Part shown: piece by piece, positions 31,034-40,573 of the stretch
How the letters are laid out: every line of letters begins with the position of its first letter
Numbering within the stretch: the stretch's first letter is position 1
Assembly (NCBI RefSeq): GCF_007828835.1
Contig: NZ_VIVL01000003.1
Coordinates: 434,001 to 498,000 of the forward strand
Direction: 5' to 3'
From: Variovorax beijingensis
GTDB lineage: Bacteria; Pseudomonadota; Gammaproteobacteria; Burkholderiales; Burkholderiaceae_C
Length of the DNA: 64,000 nucleotides
Notes under the pieces: generated by a model
What the model was told of the DNA's origin: nothing
Database searches by the model: none
Seen by the model: the letters and a program-made list of their open reading frames with translations, nothing else
Translations under genes and position numbers: made by a program

Positions 31034-32046
31034 ACTACCCGGCACAACTCGATGCGGGCCTGGCACCGCGCCCATCGGGAGGCGGCCCCGTGAAGCCCGC
31101 CAACAAGTTCACGAGCATGCGCGAGATGGGCCTGCTGCTGATCATTGCGGCGATGTGCGTGGCGATGAGCTTCGCGTCGCCCTACTTCCTCACCTGGGAC
31201 AACGTGCGCGCCATGCTGCTGTCCTTCTCGATCGAAGGCATCGTGGTGGTGGGCATGACGATCCTGCTGATCGTCGGCGGCATCGACCTGTCGGTGGGCT
31301 CGGTGGTGTGCTTTGCGATGGTGGTCACGGGCAAGCTGTTCCTGATGGGCGTGGACCCATGGATCGCGAGCCTGGTGGCCATCGGCGCGAGCGGGCTCGT
31401 CGGCGCCATGATCGGCGGCTGCGTCACGCGCATCGGGCTGAACCATTTCATCGCCTCGCTGGCCTTCATGGTGATCGTGCGCGGGCTGTGCCTGGCGCTC
31501 ACGCAGGGCACGCCGCAGTCGCTGTTCTCGCTGCCGGCGGAGTTCAAGTTCATCGGCCAGGGCACGCTGCTCGGCGTTCCGGCCGTGATCCTGATCTTCG
31601 TGGCGATCGTGGTCGTGAGCGACTTCGTGCTGCGCCGCTCGACCCTGCTGCGGCGCGTGTTCTACACCGGCAGCAACGAGAAGGCCGCGCTGTACTCGGG
31701 CATCCGCGTGGGCCGGGTGAAGTTCTGGGTCACGGTGCTGTGCTCCGCATCGGCGGGCCTGGCCGGCGTGATCTACACGGCCCGCTTCGGCGCCGCCACG
31801 CCCACCTTCGGCGTGGGCATGGAGCTCAACGTGATTGCCGCCGCGGTGATCGGCGGCGCGAGCCTCAAGGGCGGCTCCGGCACGGTGCTGGGCGCGGTGC
31901 TGGGCCTCGCGCTGCTGTCGGTGGTGACCAGCTCGCTGATCCTGCTCGACGTCTCGCCCTACTGGCAGGACGTGATCAAGGGCCTGATCCTGCTCGCGGC
32001 CGTGACCATCGACCACCTGCTGAACACGAGAAAGACGACGCGATGA
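31030..32046 (+). CDS. Sugar ABC transporter permease (RbsC/AraH-like)
   Basis: 338-residue inner-membrane protein of the BPD_transp_2 family with about nine to ten hydrophobic helices. Hallmarks are MTILLIVGGIDLSVGSVVCFA and NVIAAAVIGGASLKGGSGTVLGAVLG, the coupling region of ribose-type permeases. A cytoplasmic N-terminus of about 35 residues precedes the first helix. A single permease gene implies a homodimeric channel. The ATG overlaps the ATPase stop and its own stop overlaps the reductase ATG, both as ATGA. Confidence 0.93.
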   Translation: MNYPAQLDAGLAPRPSGGGPVKPANKFTSMREMGLLLIIAAMCVAMSFASPYFLTWDNVRAMLLSFSIEGIVVVGMTILLIVGGIDLSVGSVVCFAMVVTGKLFLMGVDPWIASLVAIGASGLVGAMIGGCVTRIGLNHFIASLAFMVIVRGLCLALTQGTPQSLFSLPAEFKFIGQGTLLGVPAVILIFVAIVVVSDFVLRRSTLLRRVFYTGSNEKAALYSGIRVGRVKFWVTVLCSASAGLAGVIYTARFGAATPTFGVGMELNVIAAAVIGGASLKGGSGTVLGAVLGLALLSVVTSSLILLDVSPYWQDVIKGLILLAAVTIDHLLNTRKTTR

Positions 32047-33035
32047 AGACGATGATGAAGAAGACAACGCTGGGCCCGTCGGGCATCGAATGCTCGGCCA
32101 TCGGCCTGGGCACCTGGGCGATGGGCGGATGGATGTGGGGCGGCGGCGACAACGCGGCGGCTGTGGTGGCGATCCAGGCCTCGCTGGACGCGGGCGTGAA
32201 CCTGATCGACACCGCGCCGGCCTACGGCCTGGGGCGTTCCGAAAGCATCGTGGGCACCGCCCTCAAGGGCCGCCGCCACGAGGCCGTGATCGCGACCAAG
32301 TGCGGACTGGTGTGGCATACGCAAAAGGGCACGCACTTCTTCGAGGAAGACGGGCATCCGGTGTACCGCTACCTCGGCCGCGAGTCGATCTTCCATGAAT
32401 GCGAAGAGAGCCTGAAGCGCCTGCAGACCGACTACATCGACCTCTACATCACGCACTGGCAGGACGGCACCACGCCCGTGGCCGAGACCATGGACGCGCT
32501 GCTGGCGCTCAAGAAGCAGGGAAAGATCCGCGCCATCGGCGTGAGCAACGTGAGCCCCGAGACGCTGGCCGAATACCTGCGCCACGGCCCGGTCGATGCG
32601 GCGCAGGAGCGCTACAGCCTGATCGACCGCGAGATCGAGCAGACGCTCGCGCCCCTGTGCAGCGAGCACAGCGTGGCGGTGCTGGGCTACTCGTCGCTGG
32701 CGCTCGGGCTGCTCGCGGGGCCCATTGATCCGGCACGCGAGTTCAAGGGCGACGACCAGCGCGCGAGCAACCCGCGCTTCAGCGAAGCCAACCGCGCGAA
32801 GCTCAAAGCCTTCTTCGAGGCGCTCGATCCACTGCGCGAACAGTTGGGCTGCTCGTTCGGCCAGATGATGATCGCGTGGACCATCGCGCGCGGCACCGTG
32901 GCTGTCGCGCTGTGCGGCGCGCGCGTGCGCCAGCAGGCCATCGAGAACGCGGGCGCCGGCGCGGTCGAACTGGGCGACGACGCGCTGCGGCTGATCGACG
33001 CCGCGGCCAAGCGCCACCTGGGCGCGCTCGCCTGA
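32043..33035 (+). CDS. Aldo/keto reductase
   Basis: 330-residue NAD(P)H-dependent TIM-barrel oxidoreductase. The catalytic tetrad is complete: D56 and Y61 in DTAPAYGLGRSE, K86 in IATKCGL, and H138 in YITHWQDG. The opening LGPSGIECSAIGLGTWAMGG is typical of IolS/YajO-like reductases. Translationally coupled to the permease, it belongs to the import operon and most likely interconverts an aldehyde or ketose and its alcohol in the same pathway; whether it precedes the kinase or acts on an aldolase product is unknown. Confidence 0.88.
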   Translation: MKTMMKKTTLGPSGIECSAIGLGTWAMGGWMWGGGDNAAAVVAIQASLDAGVNLIDTAPAYGLGRSESIVGTALKGRRHEAVIATKCGLVWHTQKGTHFFEEDGHPVYRYLGRESIFHECEESLKRLQTDYIDLYITHWQDGTTPVAETMDALLALKKQGKIRAIGVSNVSPETLAEYLRHGPVDAAQERYSLIDREIEQTLAPLCSEHSVAVLGYSSLALGLLAGPIDPAREFKGDDQRASNPRFSEANRAKLKAFFEALDPLREQLGCSFGQMMIAWTIARGTVAVALCGARVRQQAIENAGAGAVELGDDALRLIDAAAKRHLGALA

Positions 33036-33080
33036 GCTTCACTTCCCCTTTTTTCCATCCCCAACAAGGAGTTCTTTCCC

Positions 33081-33932
33081 ATGTCGAAAGACAAGACAGC
33101 GCGGCTCAACCGCTTGCTCACCAACGGCCGCTGCCTGGACATCGCGCTGGACCACGGCGTGTGCAACGAACCTTCCTTCCTCGATGGCCTGGAAGACATG
33201 CCCCAGGTCATGGACAAGCTCCTGGCCGCCGGCCCCGATGCGATCCAGCTCAACTACGGCCAGTCCGACCTGCTGCAGGACCGCCCGGGCCGCAACAAGC
33301 CCGCGCTGGTGATGCGCATCGACATGGGCAATCCCTACAACGCCACATTGCATCGCGTGATGTGGGCCCAGCTCCAGAACGAGCACGACCCGGTGCTGCC
33401 CGCCGTACAGCGCGACGCGGCCTGCGTGGTGGTCAACCTCTTCATGCTGCCCAACGAGCCCGACCTGTTCCGCCAGTGCGTACAGAACATCGCGCGCGTG
33501 CGCGCCGACTGCGACCGCTATGGCATGCCGCTGATGATCGAGCCGCTGGTGATGCAGTCGCCCACGCCCGGCAGCCGCTACCAGGTCGACGGTGACGCAG
33601 AGAAGATCGTCACGCTGGTGCGCCTGGCGCGCGAGATGGGCGCCGACATCGTCAAGGCCGACCCGACCAGCGACCCGAAAGACTTTCACCGCGTGGTGCA
33701 GGCCGCGCGCTGCCCCGTGCTCGTGCGCGGCGGCGGGCGCGAAGACCTGCAGCAGGTGTTCGCGCGCTCTCGCGTGCTGCTGGACCAGGGTGCCGTCGGC
33801 ATGGTGTATGGGCGCAACGTCTACCAGCACGCCAACCCTTCCGCGGTGGTGAGTGCGCTGATGGCCATGATCCACCGCGGCGCGAGCGCCGAGGCGGCCT
33901 GGGCGCTCTACGAATCGGGCGGCGCGAAGTAA
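33081..33932 (+). CDS. Class I (DhnA/LsrF-type) aldolase
   Basis: 283-residue TIM-barrel aldolase of the DeoC/LacD/FbaB group. DIALDHG at residues 20-26 and the probable Schiff-base lysine K192 in ADIVKADPTSD are characteristic, as is the phosphate-binding end PVLVRGGGRED and GMVYGRNVYQH. Relatives include archaeal-type fructose-bisphosphate aldolase and LsrF. In this operon it would cleave the phosphorylated ketose made by the kinase and GlpD-like dehydrogenase, which is inference. AAGGAG lies ten bases before the ATG; it is 45 bases after the reductase gene and ends the operon. Confidence 0.85.
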   Translation: MSKDKTARLNRLLTNGRCLDIALDHGVCNEPSFLDGLEDMPQVMDKLLAAGPDAIQLNYGQSDLLQDRPGRNKPALVMRIDMGNPYNATLHRVMWAQLQNEHDPVLPAVQRDAACVVVNLFMLPNEPDLFRQCVQNIARVRADCDRYGMPLMIEPLVMQSPTPGSRYQVDGDAEKIVTLVRLAREMGADIVKADPTSDPKDFHRVVQAARCPVLVRGGGREDLQQVFARSRVLLDQGAVGMVYGRNVYQHANPSAVVSALMAMIHRGASAEAAWALYESGGAK

Positions 33933-34082
33933 GACAAAGAACGAGCGCCGGCGCAGAACCAAGAAGAAATCAGCACGGCAGGCGATGCACCCGTCGCCAG
34001 CCGGGGTGCGTCCTGCGCGCGCACTGGAGAGGGATCGAGCAAATGGGTTGCCCTGCGAATTTCCAACAACCTGGAGGCGACG

Positions 34083-37000
34083 ATGAAGATCCGGTATTTC
34101 CTGATGGCGTTCCTGGCCCCGCTCGTCACATTGCTGACGCATGCGGCCATCACCGGGGTCAGCCCGATGACCACCCTTGGCAACATGGCGGCAGCGGTTT
34201 CCGAAGCCGTCGCCGACCCGCTCCCGCTGCAGGGGCCGGGCCTGGGCAACCTCACATACACATCGGCGGAACTGTTCAAGCCGGTGTCGATGATCACGAG
34301 CGCGGCGCATCCGCTCGACCCGGCGCACAGCGACGCCTACGAATCGCGCGAGGTGCCCGCCACCTACCCGGGCCGCAAGGACTACGGCATGAACGCGGGC
34401 ATCATGATCAACGGCTACTTCCTGACCTCCTTCGCGCCGGACAGCGGCCTGGGCCCGGGCGGCTTCCTGCTGTACGACGTGTCGAACCCGCGCCAGATCC
34501 AGCTGGTCAAGAAGATCTACGAACCCGAGGGCCGCACCAAGGAGTTCCGCGAGACGCACTCCTTCGGCACCGCGAAGATCGGCGGCAAGACCTACGTGGT
34601 TCTGCCCAGCATCAACGGGGTCGAATTCTGGGACTTCACCGACATCAACGACATCCAGCAGGTGAAGAAGCTGGCGCTGCCCGGCGTCAACGCCGGCGAC
34701 TACGAGAACGTCGCCTGGCAGCTCTGGTGGCAGGCACCCTACCTGTACGTGGCCTCGGCGGGCCGCGGCATCTTCATCGTCGATGCCAGGGACCCCGCGA
34801 ACGCCGTGGTTGCGAACCGCGGCGCCGGCAAGCCCAACCCGGTGCCCACGGGCGAACTCGGCAACTTCCGGATCGGTCCGATCTTCACCATGGGCAACCA
34901 CATGGTGCTGACCGCGATGGAAAGCAACGGCGGATTCGCGAGCCTGGACATCTCCGACCCGCTCAACCCCAAGGTGCTCGATTCCATCGTGGGCACCACG
35001 CCGTTCTACTACGCCACCTGCTTCGACGGCAGGAACCTGCACGTCTCGACGCGCGGCAGCGGCGCCAAAATGTACAGCTATGACCTGGGCGACCGCTCGC
35101 GCTTCGTGGCCGAGGACAACCGGCTGGTCATCGACGAGCAGCTGTACTGCGCCACGCAGGACAACTACGTGATCCAGGGCGCGCAAACGCGCATCCACAA
35201 GGTCGACGTGAGCAATCCGCTCAACCACGTGGAGGTGGGCCGCGGCAGCATCCTGCGTGAGGACGATCCGAACTTCTCGCATTCGGACAACGGCCAGGTC
35301 GCGATGTTCGGCAACCTCGTCTTCGTGGGCAACGACCACGGCTCGGGCAGCGGCTTCGTCGTGCATGCGGTGGACCCCGACACCACCCGGCCCGAAGTGA
35401 AACAGGTCTCGCCGGCCAACGGCGCGAAGCAGCAGGCGCTGACCTCGCGCATCGGCCTGGGCATGACCGACAACATCCGGCCCGAGAGCGTCAACGCCAA
35501 CACCTTCATCGTGCGCCCGGTGGGCGGCAACACGCTCGCGGGCACCTACAGCGTGCAGCTGGGCATCATCAACTTCCATCCCGAGCAGCCGCTGTCGCCG
35601 GGCACCAGCTATGAAGTGTTCCTGCCGGCCAACGGTGTGAAGGACTATGCGGGCAACGCCATCGGCGCGGACTACAAGTCGACCTTCAACACCGGCAATG
35701 CGACCGACATCAACCTGCAGCACTACTGGACGCTGGCGGGCAACCTCTCGGACCAGATCGGCAGCAACAACGGCACGCCGGTGTCGGGCGACGCGTTCGA
35801 GAGCATCGGCATGAACTTCGCGAACCGCACCGCCGGCGTGCCGCTGAAGAACGACTCCGTGGCCACCGTGCTCGGCGGCACCGCGTCGCTGAGCTTCTAC
35901 ATGAAGACCTCGCAGGCGGGCGGCGCGAGCTCATGGACCGCGCCCGGCATCTTCGGGCGCGACCAGGCCGGCGGCGCCGACGACGTGTTCTGGGGCTGGC
36001 TCGACGGCAACGGGCGCATCAAGCTGTCGGTCGGCAATGACGCCGGCACCGCCTCCGGCGCGGCGGTGAACGACGGCAACTGGCACCACGTGGTGTTGAC
36101 GCGCGACGCGGCCTCCGGCGCGCAGGCGGTCTACGTCGACGGCGTGAAGACCACTTCCACCGGGCTCACGGGTACCAAGGGCCTCGCGAACAAGTTCCAG
36201 GTGCTGGGCCAGATCCAGGGCAACGCCGACCTGTTCAAGGGCACGCTGGCGGAAGTGCGCGTGTACAGCCGCGTGCTCACCGACGGCGAGGTGGCGACGC
36301 TGCGCGGCCAGGCCATCATCGGTGACCCGGGCATCGGCGGCGGACCGAAGATCGTCAACGGCCAGCTGGTGTTCAACCCGGCCACGCTCGGCAGCAGCGG
36401 CGCGCAGTTCCGCTGGAACTTCGGCGACGGCACGCAGACCGCCTATTCGACCCAGCCGAACTACACATACACCTATACCCGCCCCGGCCACTACACGGTG
36501 ACGCTGACGGTAAAGGACGCGAGCGGCCGCGAGACCTTCTACACCTACAACCTCACGGTGATCATGCCGGTCACCGCGCGGGCGCCCACGCACACCACCA
36601 ACATCGCGGGCGATGCGAATTCGGTCTACTCGCTCAACCCCGACAGCGGCACGGTCGCCGCCATCGACGCGCAGACCCTGGCCAAGCGCTGGGAAGTGCG
36701 CGTGGGCGACGAGCCGAAGACGCTGGCCGTGGGCCCCGACGGGCGCATCTGGGTCACTGTGCAGGGCGAGGACAAGCTGGTGGCGCTCAGCGCGGCCGAT
36801 GGCAGCCTCTCGGCCACCGTGCCGCTGGCCTACGGCAGCGGCCCCTACGGCGTGGCCTTCACGCCTGACGGCGCGAAGGGCCTCTTGACGCTGGAGAGCA
36901 AGTCGGTGCTGATGAGTTTCGACCCGAGCAACGGCGCCACCACCGGCGCGGTCGCCCTCGAAGGCAACCTGCGCGGCATCGCCGTGAGCTCCGATGCGCA

Positions 37001-38792
37001 GGTGGCCTACGTCACGCGCTTCAAGTCGAAGATGACGGGAGGCCAGCTGCACAAGGTGAACCTGCAGAGCATGAGCGCGATGCCCGCGATCGCGCTGCCG
37101 GTGGACACCACCACGGTAGACACCGAGAGCCGCGCGCGCGGCGTGGCCAACTACCTGAGCCAGGTGGTGATCTCGCCCGACGGCAGGCGCGCGGTGCTGC
37201 CTTCGAAGAAGGACAACATCGTGCGCGGCCGCTTCCGCGACGGCGTGGACCTGACGCACGACCAGAGCGTGCGCTCCATCCTCTCGCAGGTCGACCTGCA
37301 GGCGGCCGCGGAAGTGTTCGACGAGCAGATCGACTTCGACGACCGCGCACCGGCGCACGCGGCGCTGTTCTCTCCGCCCGGCGACTACCTCTTCGTGGCG
37401 CAGATGGAAGGCAACCGCGTCGCCATCGTCGACCCGTACAGCCGAACGGTGCGCGGCGAGATCAACGCGAGCAGCGCGCCCCACGGCCTGTACCTGGACG
37501 CGGCGCGCAAGCGGCTGTTCGTCAACAACTTCCTGGCGCGCTCGGTGTCGGTGCACGACGTGGCCCTGGTGCTGTCGTCGGAATCGGCGGCGGCGACCTT
37601 CCTGCAGAACGTGGCGACGGTGGCGCAGGAGCCGATGGCGGCCGCGGCCCTGCGCGGCAAGCAGGTGTTCTACAACGCCTCCGACCGGCGCATGAGCAAG
37701 GACAACTACATCTCCTGCGCGAGCTGCCATGCGGACGGCGGCGACGACGGCATGGTGTGGGACTTCACGCAGCGCGGCGAGGGGCTGCGGCGCACCATCA
37801 GCCTGCAGGGCCGGCGCGGCGCGGGCCACGGCAAGATGCACTGGACCGCCAACTTCGACGAGGTGCAGGACTTCGAGAACGACATCCGCAACGAGTTCGG
37901 CGGCACCGGCTTCCTCACCAATGCCGACTTCGCCGCCACGGCCGACCCCCTGGGTGCGCCCAAGGCCGGCAAGAGTGCGCAACTCGACGATCTCGCGGCC
38001 TACCTGAGTTCGCTGAACAAGTACATGCGCAGCCCGGCGCGTGCCAGCGACGGCAGCCTGAGTGTGGAGGCGGCGCGCGGCCAGACGGTGTTCAACACTG
38101 CGCAGTGCGCCACCTGCCACACCGGCGGCACCTTCCGCGACGGGCTGCGGCACGACGTGGGCACGATCCAGCTCTCGTCGGGCAAGGGCATGAACCAGCC
38201 GCTGGCGGGCGTGGGCTTCGACACGCCGACGCTCTCGGGCACCTGGAACACGACGGCCTTCTTCCACAACGGGCAGGCGGCCACCTTGCAGGACGTGCTG
38301 AACAGCGGCCATGGCAACGCATCGAGCTTGCCGTCAACGGACGTCGTGGCGCTGCGCGAATACGTGCGCTCGCTGGACACGTCCCCGGCGGTGGTCACGC
38401 GCCTGCGCTCGGACCTCAACCCGACGATGTGCGTGAACATCAAGGGCGGGTCGACCGCGAGCGGCACGGTGGCGGTGCAGTGGCCCTGCGGCACTGCGAG
38501 CAACGAGAGGTTCACGGTGACTTCGATCACGGGCGGCTATGTGCAGCTGGTGGCCGAGCACAGCGGCCTGTGCCTGGCGCAGAACGGCACCGCGACGACC
38601 AATGCGCCGGTGGTGCAGCTGGCGTGCACGGTGGGCAACACGGCGCAGTGGAGCCTGGTCGGCGGCACGCTGCGCAACCGCGCCTCGGGCTCGTGCCTCG
38701 ACGTGCCCAACGGCTCGACGGCGCAGGACACCGCGCTGATCACGTGGACCTGCAACGGCGGCAACAACCAGAACTGGACGCAATTGCCCTGA
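34083..38792 (+). CDS. Giant exported multidomain protein: beta-propellers, LamG, PKD, di-haem cytochrome c, ricin-type lectin
   Basis: 1569 residues with a signal peptide (MKIRYFLMAFLAPLVTLLTHAA). By eye, in order: LVIVD-type beta-propeller (about 85-430; LLYDVSNPRQIQ, VEFWDFTDIND, FIVDARDP); Ig-like Big_5 domain (about 437-540); LamG/concanavalin-like domain (about 545-745; WHHVVLTRDAASGAQAVYVDG); PKD domain (about 757-830; FRWNFGDGT, YTRPGHYTVTLTVKD); a second YVTN-type propeller (about 840-1170); a cytochrome region with haem motifs C1212-ASC-H1216 and C1342-ATC-H1346, the latter followed by GVGFDTPTLSGTWNTTAFFHNG as in MauG/CcpA-like proteins; and a ricin B-type domain (about 1440-1569). 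GGAGG precedes the ATG. Probably periplasmic, surface-bound or secreted; substrate unknown. It ends just before a strong terminator. Confidence 0.85.
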   Translation: MKIRYFLMAFLAPLVTLLTHAAITGVSPMTTLGNMAAAVSEAVADPLPLQGPGLGNLTYTSAELFKPVSMITSAAHPLDPAHSDAYESREVPATYPGRKDYGMNAGIMINGYFLTSFAPDSGLGPGGFLLYDVSNPRQIQLVKKIYEPEGRTKEFRETHSFGTAKIGGKTYVVLPSINGVEFWDFTDINDIQQVKKLALPGVNAGDYENVAWQLWWQAPYLYVASAGRGIFIVDARDPANAVVANRGAGKPNPVPTGELGNFRIGPIFTMGNHMVLTAMESNGGFASLDISDPLNPKVLDSIVGTTPFYYATCFDGRNLHVSTRGSGAKMYSYDLGDRSRFVAEDNRLVIDEQLYCATQDNYVIQGAQTRIHKVDVSNPLNHVEVGRGSILREDDPNFSHSDNGQVAMFGNLVFVGNDHGSGSGFVVHAVDPDTTRPEVKQVSPANGAKQQALTSRIGLGMTDNIRPESVNANTFIVRPVGGNTLAGTYSVQLGIINFHPEQPLSPGTSYEVFLPANGVKDYAGNAIGADYKSTFNTGNATDINLQHYWTLAGNLSDQIGSNNGTPVSGDAFESIGMNFANRTAGVPLKNDSVATVLGGTASLSFYMKTSQAGGASSWTAPGIFGRDQAGGADDVFWGWLDGNGRIKLSVGNDAGTASGAAVNDGNWHHVVLTRDAASGAQAVYVDGVKTTSTGLTGTKGLANKFQVLGQIQGNADLFKGTLAEVRVYSRVLTDGEVATLRGQAIIGDPGIGGGPKIVNGQLVFNPATLGSSGAQFRWNFGDGTQTAYSTQPNYTYTYTRPGHYTVTLTVKDASGRETFYTYNLTVIMPVTARAPTHTTNIAGDANSVYSLNPDSGTVAAIDAQTLAKRWEVRVGDEPKTLAVGPDGRIWVTVQGEDKLVALSAADGSLSATVPLAYGSGPYGVAFTPDGAKGLLTLESKSVLMSFDPSNGATTGAVALEGNLRGIAVSSDAQVAYVTRFKSKMTGGQLHKVNLQSMSAMPAIALPVDTTTVDTESRARGVANYLSQVVISPDGRRAVLPSKKDNIVRGRFRDGVDLTHDQSVRSILSQVDLQAAAEVFDEQIDFDDRAPAHAALFSPPGDYLFVAQMEGNRVAIVDPYSRTVRGEINASSAPHGLYLDAARKRLFVNNFLARSVSVHDVALVLSSESAAATFLQNVATVAQEPMAAAALRGKQVFYNASDRRMSKDNYISCASCHADGGDDGMVWDFTQRGEGLRRTISLQGRRGAGHGKMHWTANFDEVQDFENDIRNEFGGTGFLTNADFAATADPLGAPKAGKSAQLDDLAAYLSSLNKYMRSPARASDGSLSVEAARGQTVFNTAQCATCHTGGTFRDGLRHDVGTIQLSSGKGMNQPLAGVGFDTPTLSGTWNTTAFFHNGQAATLQDVLNSGHGNASSLPSTDVVALREYVRSLDTSPAVVTRLRSDLNPTMCVNIKGGSTASGTVAVQWPCGTASNERFTVTSITGGYVQLVAEHSGLCLAQNGTATTNAPVVQLACTVGNTAQWSLVGGTLRNRASGSCLDVPNGSTAQDTALITWTCNGGNNQNWTQLP

Positions 38793-38810
38793 CGCACCGG
38801 CGCTCCACTG

Positions 38811-39171
<361 letters not shown>

Positions 39172-39247
39172 AGCCGGCGAAAGGCCCCGGAAAACGGAGC
39201 CCGCGCACCAGGAAGCGGCACGGACCATTGGCACCATTCGTGCTAGC

Positions 39248-39296
39248 ACCGTTGACAGCGAATTGTTTATGGTTAAAGTATTTAGCTATCAACGGT
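39248..39296 (+). promoter_or_regulatory. Probable sigma-70 promoter inside an inverted repeat, upstream of the LIV binding-protein gene
   Basis: TTGACA at 39252-39257 is a perfect -35 match; TAAAGT at 39274-39279 is a reasonable -10 at 16-base spacing. The promoter is bracketed by an inverted repeat, ACCGTTGACAG at 39248-39258 and CTATCAACGGT at 39286-39296 (10 of 11 positions complementary). The left arm contains the -35 box, so a regulator binding the repeat would control this promoter. Start of the gene is 69 bases further on. Confidence 0.55.
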
Positions 39297-39364
39297 TCGG
39301 TGTCTTCGGTGCTGCATGGCGCAGCGCCGGGGCGTCGTTTCACCCTTCCTCTGCCGGAGAATCC

Positions 39365-40573
39365 ATGAGCCACCCGTCCCCGAAGTCGCCCGCGCTGCTG
39401 CCGCGCACCCTGCTTTCGCTGCTGCTCTGCGGTGCAGCCCTTGGCGGCGCGGCATCGGCCATGGCCGCACCCGTGAAGGTGGGCCTCGCGCTCGACATCT
39501 CGGGCCCGTTCGCGGCCTTGGGCGCCGAGGCGCGCGACGGCTTCGCGCTCGGCATCAAGCAGCTGGGCGGCAAGCTCGGCGGGCAGGACGTGGAATTCGT
39601 GCAGGCCGACATGGCGGGCAGCCCCGACCAGGCCAAGCAGCTGGTCGACCGCATGATCCAGCGCGACAAGATCGACCTCTTCAGCGGCCCGATCGGCTCC
39701 AATGTGGCGCTGGCCGTGGGCCCAACGCTGTTCAACGCCAAGGTGCCGTACCTCTCGGCCAATGCCGGCCCGAGCCAGTTCGCGGGTGCGCAGTGCAATG
39801 CCTACTTCTTCGGCACGGCCTACCAGAACGACCAGTTCCACGAGGCCGCCGGCAAGTTCGCGCAGGACCGCGGCTTCAAGAAGACCGTGCTGATCGCCCC
39901 CAACTACCCGGCCGGCAAGGACGCGCTGGGCGGCTTCAAGCGCCAGTTCAAGGGCCAGGTGGCCGACGAGCTCTACACCAAGCTCGGCCAGATCGACTAC
40001 GCGGCCGAACTCGCGCAGCTGCGCGCTGCCAAGCCCGACTCGATCTATTTCTTCCTGCCCGGCGCGATGGGCATCAACTTCATCAAGCAGTTCGTGGGCG
40101 CGGGCCTGTCGAAGGACATCACGCTCGTGACCAGCGGCTTCTCGGCCGACGAGGACGTGATCGGCGCGGTGGGCGAGCCGATGCTCGGCCTGTTCAACAC
40201 CTCGCACTGGGCGCACGACCTCGACAACGCCGCCAACAAGGCCTTCGTGGCCGCGTTCCGCAAGGAATACAACGGCCGCTATCCGTCGGTGTATGCGGCG
40301 CAGGCCTATGACGCGATCCTCGCGATGGACGCGGCCGTGAAGCAGGCCGGTGGCAACGCGCAGAACCGCGAGGCCGTGGTCGCCGCGCTCAAGAAGGCCA
40401 ACTACGCCTCGACGCGCGGCAGCTTCAAGTACGCGAACAACCACTATCCGGTCGAGAACTTCTACCTGCGCGTGATCGGCAAGGATGCGCAGGGCAAGGT
40501 CACGAACAAGCTGATCAATACCGTACTGACCAACTACGGCGACAGCTACGCAGACAAGTGCCCGCTGAAATAG
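39365..40573 (+). CDS. LIV-type ABC transporter substrate-binding protein
   Basis: 402-residue periplasmic binding protein of the Peripla_BP_6 (LivK) family. A signal peptide (LPRTLLSLLLCGAALGGAASAMAA) precedes VKVGLALDISGPFAALGAEARDG, the family opening. Later features are IDLFSGPIGSNVALAVGPTLF and SVYAAQAYDAILAMDAAVKQAGG. Substrates of this group are often aromatic acids or amino-acid-like molecules rather than leucine itself; the identity is open. It is separated from the permease genes by 127 bases containing a structured repeat, which could let the binding protein be made in excess. Confidence 0.9.
   Translation: MSHPSPKSPALLPRTLLSLLLCGAALGGAASAMAAPVKVGLALDISGPFAALGAEARDGFALGIKQLGGKLGGQDVEFVQADMAGSPDQAKQLVDRMIQRDKIDLFSGPIGSNVALAVGPTLFNAKVPYLSANAGPSQFAGAQCNAYFFGTAYQNDQFHEAAGKFAQDRGFKKTVLIAPNYPAGKDALGGFKRQFKGQVADELYTKLGQIDYAAELAQLRAAKPDSIYFFLPGAMGINFIKQFVGAGLSKDITLVTSGFSADEDVIGAVGEPMLGLFNTSHWAHDLDNAANKAFVAAFRKEYNGRYPSVYAAQAYDAILAMDAAVKQAGGNAQNREAVVAALKKANYASTRGSFKYANNHYPVENFYLRVIGKDAQGKVTNKLINTVLTNYGDSYADKCPLK

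Noticed and set aside
24286..33932. AI-2 (lsr) uptake and processing locus
   Set aside because: An FGGY kinase, LsrF-type aldolase and Rbs-type importer are shared, but there is one permease rather than two, the binding protein is not LsrB-like, the regulator is GntR and not LsrR, no LsrG is seen, and a GlpD-like dehydrogenase is included.
33987..34009. GCACCC...GGGTGC inverted repeat after the aldolase gene as a terminator
   Set aside because: Short arms, an 11-base loop and no T-run; not convincing as an intrinsic terminator.
33039..35723. Very long minus-strand open frame (894 codons), and a similar one at 35931-38312
   Set aside because: Both are antisense to the giant cytochrome gene and the aldolase in GC-rich DNA. 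The translations are His/Arg/Val-rich without motifs, unlike the sense frame, which has clear domains and a signal peptide.
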